From Streptomyces sp. CB01580 (lineage in GTDB: Bacteria; Actinomycetota; Actinomycetes; Streptomycetales; Streptomycetaceae): DNA of 64,000 nt. Both the position numbers and the translations under genes were made by a program. Under the pieces are notes generated by a model that saw nothing but the letters and a program-made list of their open reading frames with translations, was not told the DNA's origin and did not search any database. The stretch is taken from contig NZ_LIXJ01000014.1 in assembly GCF_001905795.1 (NCBI RefSeq), positions 1-64,000 on the forward strand, read 5' to 3'. Of the stretch, positions 52,201 to 59,792 are shown piece by piece (the stretch's first letter is position 1; every line of letters starts with the position of its first letter).

Positions 52201-53245
52201 GGTCTCCACCGTCGCGCACATCGACCCGGACCTGCTCACCCTCCACGAGGGCAGCTTCGTCGCGGACCTGGCCAGCATCGGAGGGGCCACGTTCGCGGCC
52301 GGCCAGGTGGCGTTCGGCCCCACCGAGGTCGGACGGCGTGCGTTCATCGGCAACTCCGCCCTCCTGCTCACGGGAACGCGGACCGGCCCGGGGTCCCTGG
52401 TCGGAGTGGGCACGGTCCCGCCGCAGGACGATGTGGCCGACGGCACCACCTGGCTCGGATCGCCCGCGATGCGTCTGCCCGTACGCCAGAGCAGCGGCTC
52501 GTTCCCCGAGGAACTGACGTTCCGCCCCACCCGCCGAGCGGTGCTCCAGCGTCTGGGCATCGAGTTCTTCCGCATCACGATGCCCGCCTCCGCTCTGGGC
52601 ACGAGCGCCTACCTGTACCTGCAGGCACTGTCCTGGCTGACCGGCCGACCGGGCCTGCTGGTGCCCGTGCTCGCGGCACCGGTCCTCGTGATGGCCGCGA
52701 GCCTCGTGGTGATCACGTACTGCGCGGTGGTCAAACGCCTGGTCGTCGGCACCTACCGCGCTCGCGTCGAGCCTCTGTGGAGCCTGTTCGTACGCCGTAC
52801 CGAGTTCGTCACCGGCCTCTTCGAAGCGGCCGCGGTACCGGTCGGCGCGGGCTTCCTGATCGGTACGCCCTACCTGCCCGTCGTCCTCCGGCTCTTCGGG
52901 GCGCAGGTCGGCAGGGGCACCTGGATCGCCACCACCTTCCTCACGGAGTTCGACCTCGTGAGAATCGGGGACGACGCCGCGATCGGCCTGCGCGCGTCGC
53001 TGCAGACGCACCTGTTCGAAGACCGCGTCATGAAGATGTCGACGGTCACGGTCGAGAACGGCGCGAGCATCGGCACACGAGCGGTCGTGCTCTACGACTC
53101 CGTCGTCGGCGAGGGCGTCCGTCTCGACGCGCTGTCGCTGCTCATGAAGGGCGAGCGCCTCGCACCGGGCACGAGCTGGCGGGGCATTCCCGCGGAATCC
53201 GTCGTCGAACGTCACACCCCCCGGATCCCGGAAACAGAGGCATGA
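49217..53245 (+). CDS. Pls/PosA-type membrane NRPS (epsilon-poly-amino-acid synthetase-like)
   Basis: 1342 residues. Adenylation domain 1-515: A3 MYTSGSSGRPKGVE (about 170), A4 FDFSIEEIW (about 215), A5 NTYGPTEATVTATW (about 302), A8 GRADDQVKIRGYRVDLGEID (about 407), A10 SGKVDRRRLP (about 512). Thiolation domain near 560-620 with phosphopantetheine Ser in DLGGHSLLAAKVV. Membrane helices follow, then three tandem left-handed beta-helix modules starting near 748, 988 and 1229 (GARVGPRTTIATG, GARIGRSAEVSTV, GAQVGRGTWIAT), separated by more helices. This is the architecture of epsilon-poly-L-lysine synthetase, which joins one amino acid through its side-chain amine. A4 Asp and Glu at GrsA positions 235/239 hint at a basic amino acid. 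ATG 49217 follows GGAAGG. Confidence 0.9.
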   Translation: MSAVPGSLPSQEGLRRLHFFFESSCDRVPSATALECDHRVLTYAEVEARANRLAHFLHGLGIGPGSRVALLLPRSVEGYAALLGVGKAGAVFVPVDPASPPDRLAYIAKDADVDLVLTTSALAPTAAGLDRRVIRLDACADELVAMPTARPLPGPTGSGAKDDDATAYIMYTSGSSGRPKGVEVAQSSICNFLDIVPRVYDVRPDDRVYQGMTFSFDFSIEEIWPTWSVGATLVAGPAGPGHLGADLGDFLDDRRITVLYCVPTLLETIPPELPRIRTLVVGGEPCPAQLVERWSRPGRRMLNTYGPTEATVTATWAELSPERAVTIGKPLPSYLVVLLDEQLGTVPDGQVGEICIGGPGVAHGYVGQPALTADRFIEHPLAPHGSRLYRTGDLGRKVANGEIEFLGRADDQVKIRGYRVDLGEIDSALLEAPGVVEAVTTLTDASHDGDRGDRTEAVGTGELCAYVVRDPDGQEDEPAFVAGLYDRLRHRLPVYMVPAFLDVLPALPSMSSGKVDRRRLPAPSGRRLVGGGPVVAAEGERETRVRDVWAEVLGIPPEALSVQADFFTDLGGHSLLAAKVVSALRDRGIGASATLRDLYTYPTVRGLTAQLGDGPGAQHATTSPRPDPIRHRTRRIAAAGTAQLGVIYLMLLVLALPFAYVYSRHGGQISAQSSAQTTIGAYLSYLGVRWLAPVALVRPLSAGIRPGRYRLWGLVYTRLWTVNLLLGFSPLPMLSGSPLMACYLRLLGARVGPRTTIATGLITLPSLVSIGADASIGYGVSVTPWRVSDGWVTVAPIEIGSRAFVGANAVLEPGARMGAGASLGEQSAIGPDERVAAGTRWAGSPARQAKALAPVVETMLNSRGGTGRWRTRHLVASLGGLVFLETAAVATTLPGIVLFWWAMLNWGVAGGIVATTLSGPVFVVSVCCTVAAGKRLVLPRAPIGIHPVRSWLGVRKWVSDKLLEISLTFTNSLYATLYTVPWLKLLGARIGRSAEVSTVAHIDPDLLTLHEGSFVADLASIGGATFAAGQVAFGPTEVGRRAFIGNSALLLTGTRTGPGSLVGVGTVPPQDDVADGTTWLGSPAMRLPVRQSSGSFPEELTFRPTRRAVLQRLGIEFFRITMPASALGTSAYLYLQALSWLTGRPGLLVPVLAAPVLVMAASLVVITYCAVVKRLVVGTYRARVEPLWSLFVRRTEFVTGLFEAAAVPVGAGFLIGTPYLPVVLRLFGAQVGRGTWIATTFLTEFDLVRIGDDAAIGLRASLQTHLFEDRVMKMSTVTVENGASIGTRAVVLYDSVVGEGVRLDALSLLMKGERLAPGTSWRGIPAESVVERHTPRIPETEA

Positions 53246-53356
53246 CACAACGGCCCCGGATCAAGCCCCACTGTTCACCGAACGGCCCACCGGCTCGTGC
53301 GAGCTGCTCACCTCACGAGCCGACCACGATCGCGATCGCCACTGCTCGCGAGACCC

Positions 53357-53542
53357 CTACGATCGCGTCGGCCAGACCAGCGCCTGGGCGACGATGACGC
53401 GCTCCCCGTCGAAGGTGACGGCGGGGCCTTCGTGCAGTTCGTAGCCGAGACCGATCGCCTCGCTCACGCGCCGGCAGAACGTCGCGTCGTCCGGTCCGGT
53501 CAGGACTCGATAGACGGGCAGTCCGTCTGGTGGTGTGCTCAT
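53357..53542 (-). CDS. DUF1737 domain small protein
   Basis: 61 residues from ATG 53542. The segment LPVYRVLTGPDDATFCRRVS, EAIGLGYELHEGPAVTFDGE and RVIVAQALVWP match the DUF1737 fold, a small protein of unknown function often found as a cytoplasmic accessory. No clear ribosome site precedes the ATG. It lies convergent to the NRPS gene and just left of the tRNA-Arg integration region. Confidence 0.8.
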   Translation of the reverse strand: MSTPPDGLPVYRVLTGPDDATFCRRVSEAIGLGYELHEGPAVTFDGERVIVAQALVWPTRS

Positions 53543-53785
53543 GAGGGGAAGGATCCCAGACACACCCGCCCACCGAGTCGGCAGGCCGACATCGCCGGTC
53601 CGTCGAGGACGGCGTCGAAGGTGTCCCGAATCCTGCGGTGATCGCGCCGAACGCGTCGGCGAGCGCGGAACCCACCAGCAGCAAACCGTTCGTTTCCCGT
53701 CTCGGAGGGGCACGATCCGCAGCAGGGGGACGGGTCCGCCGGAGGTGGCCACGACCGGGCCCAGGCTCCACCACCCACAGGGCCC

Positions 53786-53946
53786 GAGTGCTGCCTCTGC
53801 CCGCGCTGCTACGACCATGCGCTGGAGGCCTACGGGACGTGCACCGGCTGCGGCACTGAGCGGCTGACGCCCGGCCTCGCGTCGGACGGCGGCAAGCTCT
53901 GAACCGACTGCGCCAGCGGCCTCGGAGACCTCACCTGCGAACGGCG
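53786..53946 (+). pseudogene. Remnant of integrase-like zinc-ribbon protein
   Basis: In one plus-strand frame the DNA reads ECCLCPRCYDHALEAYGTCT, GCGTERLTPGLASDGGKL, stop, TDCASGLGDLTCERRG. The CxxC spacing and LxPGxxxDGxxLCxxCA pattern are those of the N-terminal zinc ribbons of Streptomyces site-specific integrases and related proteins. The in-frame TGA replaces the expected Cys codon TGC. No start, catalytic domain or continuation is present, so only a fragment remains. It lies 460 bp from the tRNA-Arg gene. The following 53947-54408 shows no gene I can support. Confidence 0.6.
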
Positions 53947-54408
53947 CGGACGAGAGGCCAGGCCACAACCCAGTAGGACCGGCAATCGCCTGCCCTCCGG
54001 AGCCGATACCCCTGGCCCGCGGGAAGTGGCTCCTTACTCACGCCCGGCTGGCGACCATCCCGACCTCCGCCCCCAGCCTCGGCACTGACACGCCCATCGA
54101 ATAGCCAATCGGGCAGAACAGACAAAGCCTCTGGCTGTGATCATGCGTTCCCTCCCTCCTCGTAACCCACACACCGACGAAACAGCAGGCCAGAAGCCCT
54201 CCAGACCCGCCCTCGCACGGTCAACCCGATACGGAACCCCCTCCACCAACCCGCATCCGCTACGCTGTCCCTGGTTGGTCACTGGCAAGCCGCACCGTCT
54301 GCCCGAGCAAGGCCGCAGAAGGCGCCGCACCCCACCCGACCAGCGGGCTTGTGTACCTAGCTGAAGATCCACTCACCGGGTTTTCTCCAAGGTTTCCTAC
54401 AAGCCCCC

Positions 54409-54481
54409 GCCTTCGTAGCTCAGGGGATAGAGCACCGCTCTCCTAAAGCGGGTGTCGCAGGTTCGAATCCTGCCGGGGGCA
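54409..54481 (+). tRNA. tRNA-Arg (anticodon CCT)
   Basis: 73 nt fold to a cloverleaf: acceptor GCCTTCG pairs with CGGGGGC using two U-G pairs. D-arm is GCTCAGGGGATAGAGC, anticodon stem CCGCT/AGCGG with loop CTCCTAA, and T-arm CGCAGGTTCGAATCCTGCC. Discriminator is A. It reads the rare Arg codon AGG. tRNA-Arg genes are frequent phage and integrative-element attachment sites, and degraded mobile genes lie on both sides. Confidence 0.95.
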
Positions 54482-54500
54482 CAACGCATTACCGCTCTGA

Positions 54501-54560
54501 CCTGGGGTTTCTTCCCCAGGGAGAGTTCTTTTCGGCCTCGGACGTCCTCGTCCGGGGCCG
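54501..54560 (+). terminator. Two hairpins after tRNA-Arg
   Basis: CCTGGGG/CCCCAGG (54501-54520) and CGGCCTCGGAC/GTCCGGGGCCG (54533-54543, 54550-54560), the latter followed by TTTCG. They probably end the tRNA transcript. Confidence 0.75.
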
Positions 54561-54639
54561 TTTCGCGTGAGCGGATGGGGCGCCGGACCCCGATGCTTCC
54601 CCGGATCTCTCGGCACTGTCTGGGACGGACTCCGAGCGG

Positions 54640-55476
54640 GTCCCTCCGCTTCGTCGCGCAAGCGCGGGGCGCTTCGTCCGTGCGCGCGATGGCTCCCGAC
54701 GCCGATCTGGTCTATGTGGCGGCGCCGAAGGCGAGCCCCACCCCGAAGACGATGTTCGACGCGGTGGCGAAGGGGGTCGACGGCCGGCTGGCGGATGCCG
54801 TCTCCGACTCCTGGTATCTGGGGGTGGAATCACAGATGTCGGGTGACGTGACGGCGAGCATGCACCGCCTCTTCGGCCTGGGCGCCGTGGAAGGCATCGG
54901 GTTCACCTTCGCCTCCGGCGACGCGGGCGATTCCACGGGACCCGGGGCGACATCCCGCGTGACCGCCTGGCCGTCGAGTACCCGGCGTCGGACCCGTTGG
55001 TGACCGCCGTCGGCGGTACGAGCCTGATCCTCGACCGGAACGGACGCCTCCGATACGAGACCGGCTGGGGCAACGCCGTGAACTGGTACGACAGCAAGGC
55101 GGGCACCTGGGAAACCGCTCTGCCGGGCTACGACGACGGCGGCTCGGGAGGCGGCACCAGCGATCTCTTCCCCCGGCCGTCCTACCAGGACGGGATCACC
55201 CCGGCCGACGCCCGGTCGATCCCCGACATCAGCGCCGACGGCGACCCGGATACCGCGATGCAGATCGGTTGCCTCAACACCTCGGACACGCCGGGGCGCG
55301 ACGAGGTCAACCAGGTCGGCGGCACCGGCGCCTCGGTCCCGCTCATGGCCGGAATGCGGGCTGTCCTGAATGAGCGGAACCAGCGCCCCACAGCCAAGAG
55401 CCACGGCTGCTCGAATCGCCCTGGCGGCGAGAGACCGTGGGTCCGGATACCGGCCTCGCCGCAAGCTCGTGCGTGA
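54640..55476 (+). pseudogene. Decayed S53 (sedolisin) peptidase
   Basis: Frame 1 reads AMAPDADLVYVAAPKASPTP, DAVSDSWYLGVESQM and GIGFTFASGDAGDSTG, the oxyanion Asp region of sedolisins. A one-base deletion at about 54948 moves the rest (DIPRDRLAVEYPASDPLVTA, VGGTSLILDRNGRLRYETGW, DGITPADARSIPDISADGDP) to another frame. The catalytic motif GTSxxxP is changed to GGTGASVPLMAG, so the Ser nucleophile is lost. The Glu/Asp catalytic pair upstream is missing, and the end after RNQRPTA is unrelated sequence. Clearly non-functional. Confidence 0.85.
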
Positions 55477-55926
55477 GCCGTGTGTGAGCCATGCGCGAGC
55501 CGTGTGAGCCGCGCGTGAGCAGACAGTGGCACATGAGGTACCCGAGGGCGGCTCCGGCGGCCCTACCGGAGCACAGCGGAAAAGCAGGTCAGGAAGCCTT
55601 CCGCCCAGCGGGCGGGAGGCTCCTGCGCTCGAACGGGCCATCGCGCTCCTCGTCCGTCGACCGGGGCCGGTCTCGATGAGGTGCAGCAGCGACCAGGCTG
55701 CCTCGTAGCGATCAGCCTTCCGCTCGTCGCGCCCGACCGCCGAACTGCCCTCTCCCTGCGCTCCGATCCTCCGGACTTCCGCCCACCCCTGGCGAAATGC
55801 TGCAATCTGCGGCAACCGGATGGGCGAGTCCGTGGTTGCCGACTAGAGTCGGCCCATCACCGCTGGTTATGGGGCCAGGGCCTGGTGCAGGGGTGCCGGG
55901 TGCCTGGTGGGGAGGGCCTGCAGAGC
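55477..55926. other. Non-coding stretch with GTGTGAGCC microrepeats
   Basis: Positions 55480-55530 contain repeated GTGTGAGCC/GCGTGAGC units. The rest has short frames on both strands without recognisable family. It probably contains the promoter of the Mrr-TerD gene; GGGGAGGG at 55909 is its ribosome site. Confidence 0.5.
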
Positions 55927-58011
55927 ATGAGTCGTCGCTCCAATGGGTTGGTCGGTATCTGGGCCGAGGCGCAGCGCCAACAGCAACGCCGACTGGAGGC
56001 GCAAGCCAGGTATCAACGGGATCAGGAGCGACAACAACGCGCTTATGACAGGGAGTTGGCACGAGCCCAGCGTGAGCAGCGGGCGGCTTACCGGCAGCAT
56101 CGCGAGGCGGAGGCCAGGCGACGTACGGAGGAACTCGACGCGCGCGTCGAGTCGTTACAGGGGCTGCTGGCGGAGGGGTGTCGGGCCCCGGCCTTCAGAG
56201 CGGGCGCACTGACCCGGCCCGAACAGGTCGAGGCGTTCTCCCCGGGGCAGCTCGCCCATCCGATCCGGATGCCGGACCCGAACCAGTACCAGCCGCAAGG
56301 CGGTTGGGCGGCCTCGCGACGAGCCCAGGCCCAGGCGGAGGCACAGTCCCGGTTCGAGCGCGACTGGCACGCCGCACAGGCGGCGGAGGCGCAGCGCAGG
56401 CAGCAGTTGGCCGCCTACCAGCTTCAGTACCAGCATTGGGCCGACGCACAGTTGGCGGAGATCCGACGGCACAACGCCGGTATCGCAGAGATGACGGCGG
56501 GGCTTCGCAACAAGGATCCCGAGGCCGCGGTGGAGTACTTCTCCGCCGCTCTCTACGCCTCCACCTCATGGCCCGATGACCTGCCGCGCCAGGTGTCGGC
56601 CGCGTACGACTCCGCCGCACGCCAGCTCGTACTGAACTGGGAACTGCCGAAGTACGACGTCGTCCCGGAGACGAAGTCGGTGCGCTACATGCCCACCGCC
56701 GACCAGGAGAAGGAAACGGCCCGGCCCGTGGCCCAGCGCCGCTCCCTGTACCGGGACGTGCTCGCGCAGTGCCTCCTGCTGGTTCTGCACGACCTCTTCG
56801 GGGCGGACGAGTTCGGCGCGCTGGAATCGGTCGCCCTGAACGGATTCGTGGACGACCACGACCCCGCGACCGGCAGACGGACGCACATGTTCCTGGCCAC
56901 CGTCATGGCCACGCGTTCCACCTTCGCCGAACTGCACCTGGAACAGGTGAATCCTGTCGACTGCCTGGTGAACGGCCTGCGGGGACAGCTGTCGGCACGC
57001 CCCGACCAGTGCGCGACGGTGCGCCCCGTACGGGTTCCCGAGGATGTCGGCGACGGTGTCGTCACGCACGGTGGGGACGAGGAGCCGGACCTGTACGAGA
57101 TGGATCCGATCGCCTTCGAGTCCTTGGTCGCGGACCTCTTCCGGGCCATGGGCATGCAGGCGGTGACGACTCAGCGCTCCAACGACGGCGGCGTGGACGT
57201 CGACGCCCTGGACCCGGCCCCGATTCGCGGCGGCAAGATCGTCGTGCAGGTCAAGCGCTACCGGAACACCGTGCCTCCGACCGCGGTACGTGACCTGTAC
57301 GGCACCGTCCAGGACGCAGGTGCCAACAAGGGCGTCCTGGTCACGACGTCCCGGTTCGGCCCGGGCTCGCACACCTTCGCCAACGGGAAGCCCCTGGAAC
57401 TGGTCTCGGGCCCCGAACTCGTCGACCTGCTCCACCGCCACGGACTGCGCGGACGGCTGGGCAGTGGCGAGCGCGCCGTACCGGCTCCGCGGACGGCACC
57501 CGACGACGAGCCCGCGGCCGGGGCCGACGACCACAACGTGCTGGGCATGTACTGGGCCGGGGGCGTCGCGCTGGACGTGTGCGCGCTCGTCTGCCGGGGC
57601 AGCAGTGTCCTGGACGACGACCACTTCGTCTTCTTCAACAACCCTCGAACGCCCGACGGCGCGGTCCGTGCGCTTCCCCCTGGCGCACCCGACAGGGCTG
57701 CCATCCGCGTGGCCTTCGACGCGCTCCCCGAGCGGGCCGACCGCCTCGTCATCGTCGCCGCGGTCGATCCCGAGCTCAATCCGGCGGCAGACCTGTCGGG
57801 GTTCACTCAGGCGGGCATCCGGCTGCTCGACTCCGAGGGCACCCAACTGGACCGGCTGGAGGTCTCCGACGGCCGCCCCCACGAGACGGCCCTGGTGCTC
57901 GGCTCCTTCCGCCGCCGTGCCGGAGGCGACTGGGACTTCGTGGTCGGCGGCAAGGGGTACCGGGGCGGCCTGGAGGAGCTGGTCCAGGAATACGGCATCG
58001 AGGTGGCCTGA
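55927..58011 (+). CDS. Coiled-coil / Mrr-type nuclease / TerD fusion protein
   Basis: 694 residues from ATG 55927; GGGGAGGG lies 10 nt upstream. Residues 10-80 and 120-185 are Gln/Arg/Ala-rich coiled coil (WAEAQRQQQRRLEAQARYQR). Residues about 200-350 form a conserved middle (PEAAVEYFSAALYASTSWPD, QRRSLYRDVLAQCLLLVLHD). An Mrr/PD-(D/E)XK restriction domain runs from about 390: PIAFESLVADLFRAMGMQAV, DGGVDVDA, IVVQVKRYRNTVPPTAVRDL and GANKGVLVTTSRFGPGSHTF, keeping D...QxK. From about 548 to the end is a TerD domain: LDVCALVCRG, DDDHFVFFNNPRTPDGAVRA, RADRLVIVAAVD, ETALVLGSFRRRAGGDWDFV, GYRGGLEELVQEYGIEV. Mrr domains cut modified DNA; TerD domains bind calcium in tellurite/phage-stress systems. 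Intact, in a decayed defence island. Confidence 0.88.
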   Translation: MSRRSNGLVGIWAEAQRQQQRRLEAQARYQRDQERQQRAYDRELARAQREQRAAYRQHREAEARRRTEELDARVESLQGLLAEGCRAPAFRAGALTRPEQVEAFSPGQLAHPIRMPDPNQYQPQGGWAASRRAQAQAEAQSRFERDWHAAQAAEAQRRQQLAAYQLQYQHWADAQLAEIRRHNAGIAEMTAGLRNKDPEAAVEYFSAALYASTSWPDDLPRQVSAAYDSAARQLVLNWELPKYDVVPETKSVRYMPTADQEKETARPVAQRRSLYRDVLAQCLLLVLHDLFGADEFGALESVALNGFVDDHDPATGRRTHMFLATVMATRSTFAELHLEQVNPVDCLVNGLRGQLSARPDQCATVRPVRVPEDVGDGVVTHGGDEEPDLYEMDPIAFESLVADLFRAMGMQAVTTQRSNDGGVDVDALDPAPIRGGKIVVQVKRYRNTVPPTAVRDLYGTVQDAGANKGVLVTTSRFGPGSHTFANGKPLELVSGPELVDLLHRHGLRGRLGSGERAVPAPRTAPDDEPAAGADDHNVLGMYWAGGVALDVCALVCRGSSVLDDDHFVFFNNPRTPDGAVRALPPGAPDRAAIRVAFDALPERADRLVIVAAVDPELNPAADLSGFTQAGIRLLDSEGTQLDRLEVSDGRPHETALVLGSFRRRAGGDWDFVVGGKGYRGGLEELVQEYGIEVA

Positions 58012-58035
58012 CGGGCTGGGGGCCGGGGGCCAGGG

Positions 58036-58115
58036 AGGCCAGGGGCCGGGGAGGCCAGGGGCCGGGGAGGCCAGGGGCCGGGGAGGCCAGGGGCCGGGGA
58101 GGCCAGGGGCCGGGG
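58036..58115. repeat. 16-bp tandem repeat, five perfect copies
   Basis: AGGCCAGGGGCCGGGG is repeated five times without a change, starting 25 nt after the Mrr-TerD stop. The unit has a self-complementary GGCC core. Perfect identity suggests recent expansion. Confidence 0.9.
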
Positions 58116-58255
58116 AGGCTGGCTGCCGGGACGGCCAGGGGTGGCCTGACGGTCCGGTCCGAATGGGCCCGAGCGGCAGCCGACCGACAGCGTCGACATG
58201 CCGCTGTCAGTCGGCTGCCACAGTCCATGCCCGTGGCGGCGCGTAGAAAGAGCGG

Positions 58256-58724
58256 GATCCGCTGATCGCTGAGACGGCGGCGCTGCGGCTGGGCACGGCG
58301 GTGGCGAACGCCGCGGGCCAGTGGTGGCTTGGCAGCGGACGGCGGGAGCAGGAACGTGCGCTGCCCATGGAGGAGCTGGTCCGTGTACGGGTGCCGGGTG
58401 TGCGGCTCCAGCGCGAGGTCCGGCAGCAGTTCGAGCAGATCACGAATGCGGTGTTCGACCGGCTGGAGCCGTATCTCAAGCACGCGTTCCGGACCCCGGG
58501 TACGCGTCTCGGTCGCCTACGTCAGCCTGCGGGCCGACGGGGACGACGGGAGGCGGCGGCCGGCGCGGAATGGCTGCGCGCCGAGGACTTCACCGCCCCG
58601 CGACCGTCACGCCTTTGCGCGGTTCGCGAACCTGACTCACTTGTCACTCTCCAAGTGCCACACCTCCGACGGCAGTCGTACCACCGCCCTGGACATCCCC
58701 GACGTACTCGTCGAGATCGCCTGA
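58256..58724 (+). pseudogene. Internally deleted NACHT-LRR (STAND NTPase) remnant
   Basis: Frame 2 from 58256 reads DPLIAETAALRLGTAVANAA, GQWWLGSGRREQERALPMEE, LVRVRVPGVRLQREVRQQFE, QITNAVFDRLEPYLKHAFR, which resembles the N-terminal helical domain of Streptomyces NACHT proteins. After about 58500 similarity stops. In another frame the last 40 codons read ARFANLTHLSLSKCHTSDGS and DIPDVLVEIA, stop, like the end of a leucine-rich repeat. The NTPase core, normally over 1.5 kb, is missing. NACHT-LRR proteins are bacterial NLR-like antiphage sensors. Confidence 0.6.
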
Positions 58725-59792
58725 CGGCATGGCGGCGCGGAAAGGCTGCGTTTCCTCTGCGCTCCGGCTCAGGGCGGCATGGCGTTCCGCCGCCACCGCG
58801 AGCAGGACGGCGCGGAGCGCTTCCCGGGTGCTGCCTCGTGTCTTCACGGCGTGACAGTTCGGGCAGAGGGCCACCATCTGCATCGGGTGGTCACGTCCGC
58901 CGAGAGCCAGGCCCACGACATGGTCGACCTCGATGATCGGCAGACGGGCATCGGTCACGTCGGTGGGCTGGCCCGTGCAGTGCGGATTCTCGCAACGGCC
59001 CTGGCTGCGAGACAGAACCGCCGCGCGGGCCGAGGCCGAACGGATCGGGTTGCGTACGGTCCGGGTGGCCCGCTTTCCGTGGTTCTCCGCCTCCCTGTGC
59101 TCGACGATTCGGCAGAGGCGCTCGTACCGGGCGGCCTCGACCGGCCACCGTTCCGACTCCTCCGGCTCCTCCGGTTCCTCCGATCGGTCCGCCCGATCCG
59201 CCCGGTCCTGTGGATGCGGTGGGTCCTCGGCTGCCGCGTCCTCGGCCACCCCGTCGTCGTACAGGCCGACATCGGCGAGAAGTTCCTCGTACTCAAGGCC
59301 GTCGAAGAACCTGCACAGCAATTGGTCGATCACGGCGAGCCGGGCCTCGCCCGACCGGTTCAGTAGGTCGTACACCGGCTCGATAAGGCCGCCGACCGGC
59401 TGGTTGTCGGCGAACCAACTCCGGAGCCCGGAGTCGCCGTGGGCGGTGGGCACGTCTCCCGCGACCCCGGGAAGGGACCAGAGCCCGGCCCGGTGCAGGG
59501 CCGCCACGGGGTAGTCGGGACGCGGGCGCTCCCCTCTCATGCCGTGGCGTTTCAGGAGCACCCGGACGGCCTCCTCCGTCTCGCCCCAGGACAGCAGCCG
59601 CGGTTCGCCCCGGTGAGCGCGGCCGATGGCCCAGAGCAGGGTGAAACGCGGGCCCGCGAGTCGACGTCGACGATGTCGAGCCGGACGCGTCGGCAGCCGT
59701 GGTCGGCTGCCAGGGCGGGCGATCTCCTGCAACAGCACGCCGGCGATCCCGCGACCGCGGCGCACCGGGCTCACCGCGCTGCCGTCCATCAC
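58644..59792 (-). CDS. HNH restriction endonuclease with SBD-like N-terminal domain, 5'-chimeric
   Basis: Core residues about 48-180: FTLLWAIGRAHRGEPRLLSW, RPDYPVAALHRAGLWSLPGV, HGDSGLRSWFADNQPVGGL, LLADVGLYDDGVAEDA; these resemble the sulfur-binding domain of ScoMcrA-type phosphorothioate-dependent enzymes. An acidic linker (EEPEEPEESE) leads to the HNH nuclease: GRCENPHCTGQPTDV, EVDHVVGLALGGRDHPMQMV and LCPNCHAVKTRGSTRE. The first 45 residues are not restriction-enzyme sequence but an acetyltransferase fragment, so the normal N-terminal 20-25 residues (with a His-Lys-Pro motif) are lost. The last 25 residues run antisense into the NACHT remnant. Possibly inactive. Confidence 0.68.
   Translation of the reverse strand: MMDGSAVSPVRRGRGIAGVLLQEIARPGSRPRLPTRPARHRRRRLAGPRFTLLWAIGRAHRGEPRLLSWGETEEAVRVLLKRHGMRGERPRPDYPVAALHRAGLWSLPGVAGDVPTAHGDSGLRSWFADNQPVGGLIEPVYDLLNRSGEARLAVIDQLLCRFFDGLEYEELLADVGLYDDGVAEDAAAEDPPHPQDRADRADRSEEPEEPEESERWPVEAARYERLCRIVEHREAENHGKRATRTVRNPIRSASARAAVLSRSQGRCENPHCTGQPTDVTDARLPIIEVDHVVGLALGGRDHPMQMVALCPNCHAVKTRGSTREALRAVLLAVAAERHAALSRSAEETQPFRAAMPSGDLDEYVGDVQGGGTTAVGGVALGE

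Noticed and set aside
51845..53248. 467-codon minus-strand open frame
   Set aside because: Antisense to the C-terminal part of the NRPS, which has clear domains on the plus strand.
55182..55815. Minus-strand frames antisense to the S53 remnant and its 3' flank
   Set aside because: Sequence such as RDERKADRYEAAWSLLHLI looks mildly protein-like, but no start, ribosome site or family could be supported.
58036..58115. Regular repeats considered as a CRISPR array
   Set aside because: The 16-bp units are directly adjacent with no unique spacers, and no cas genes are present.
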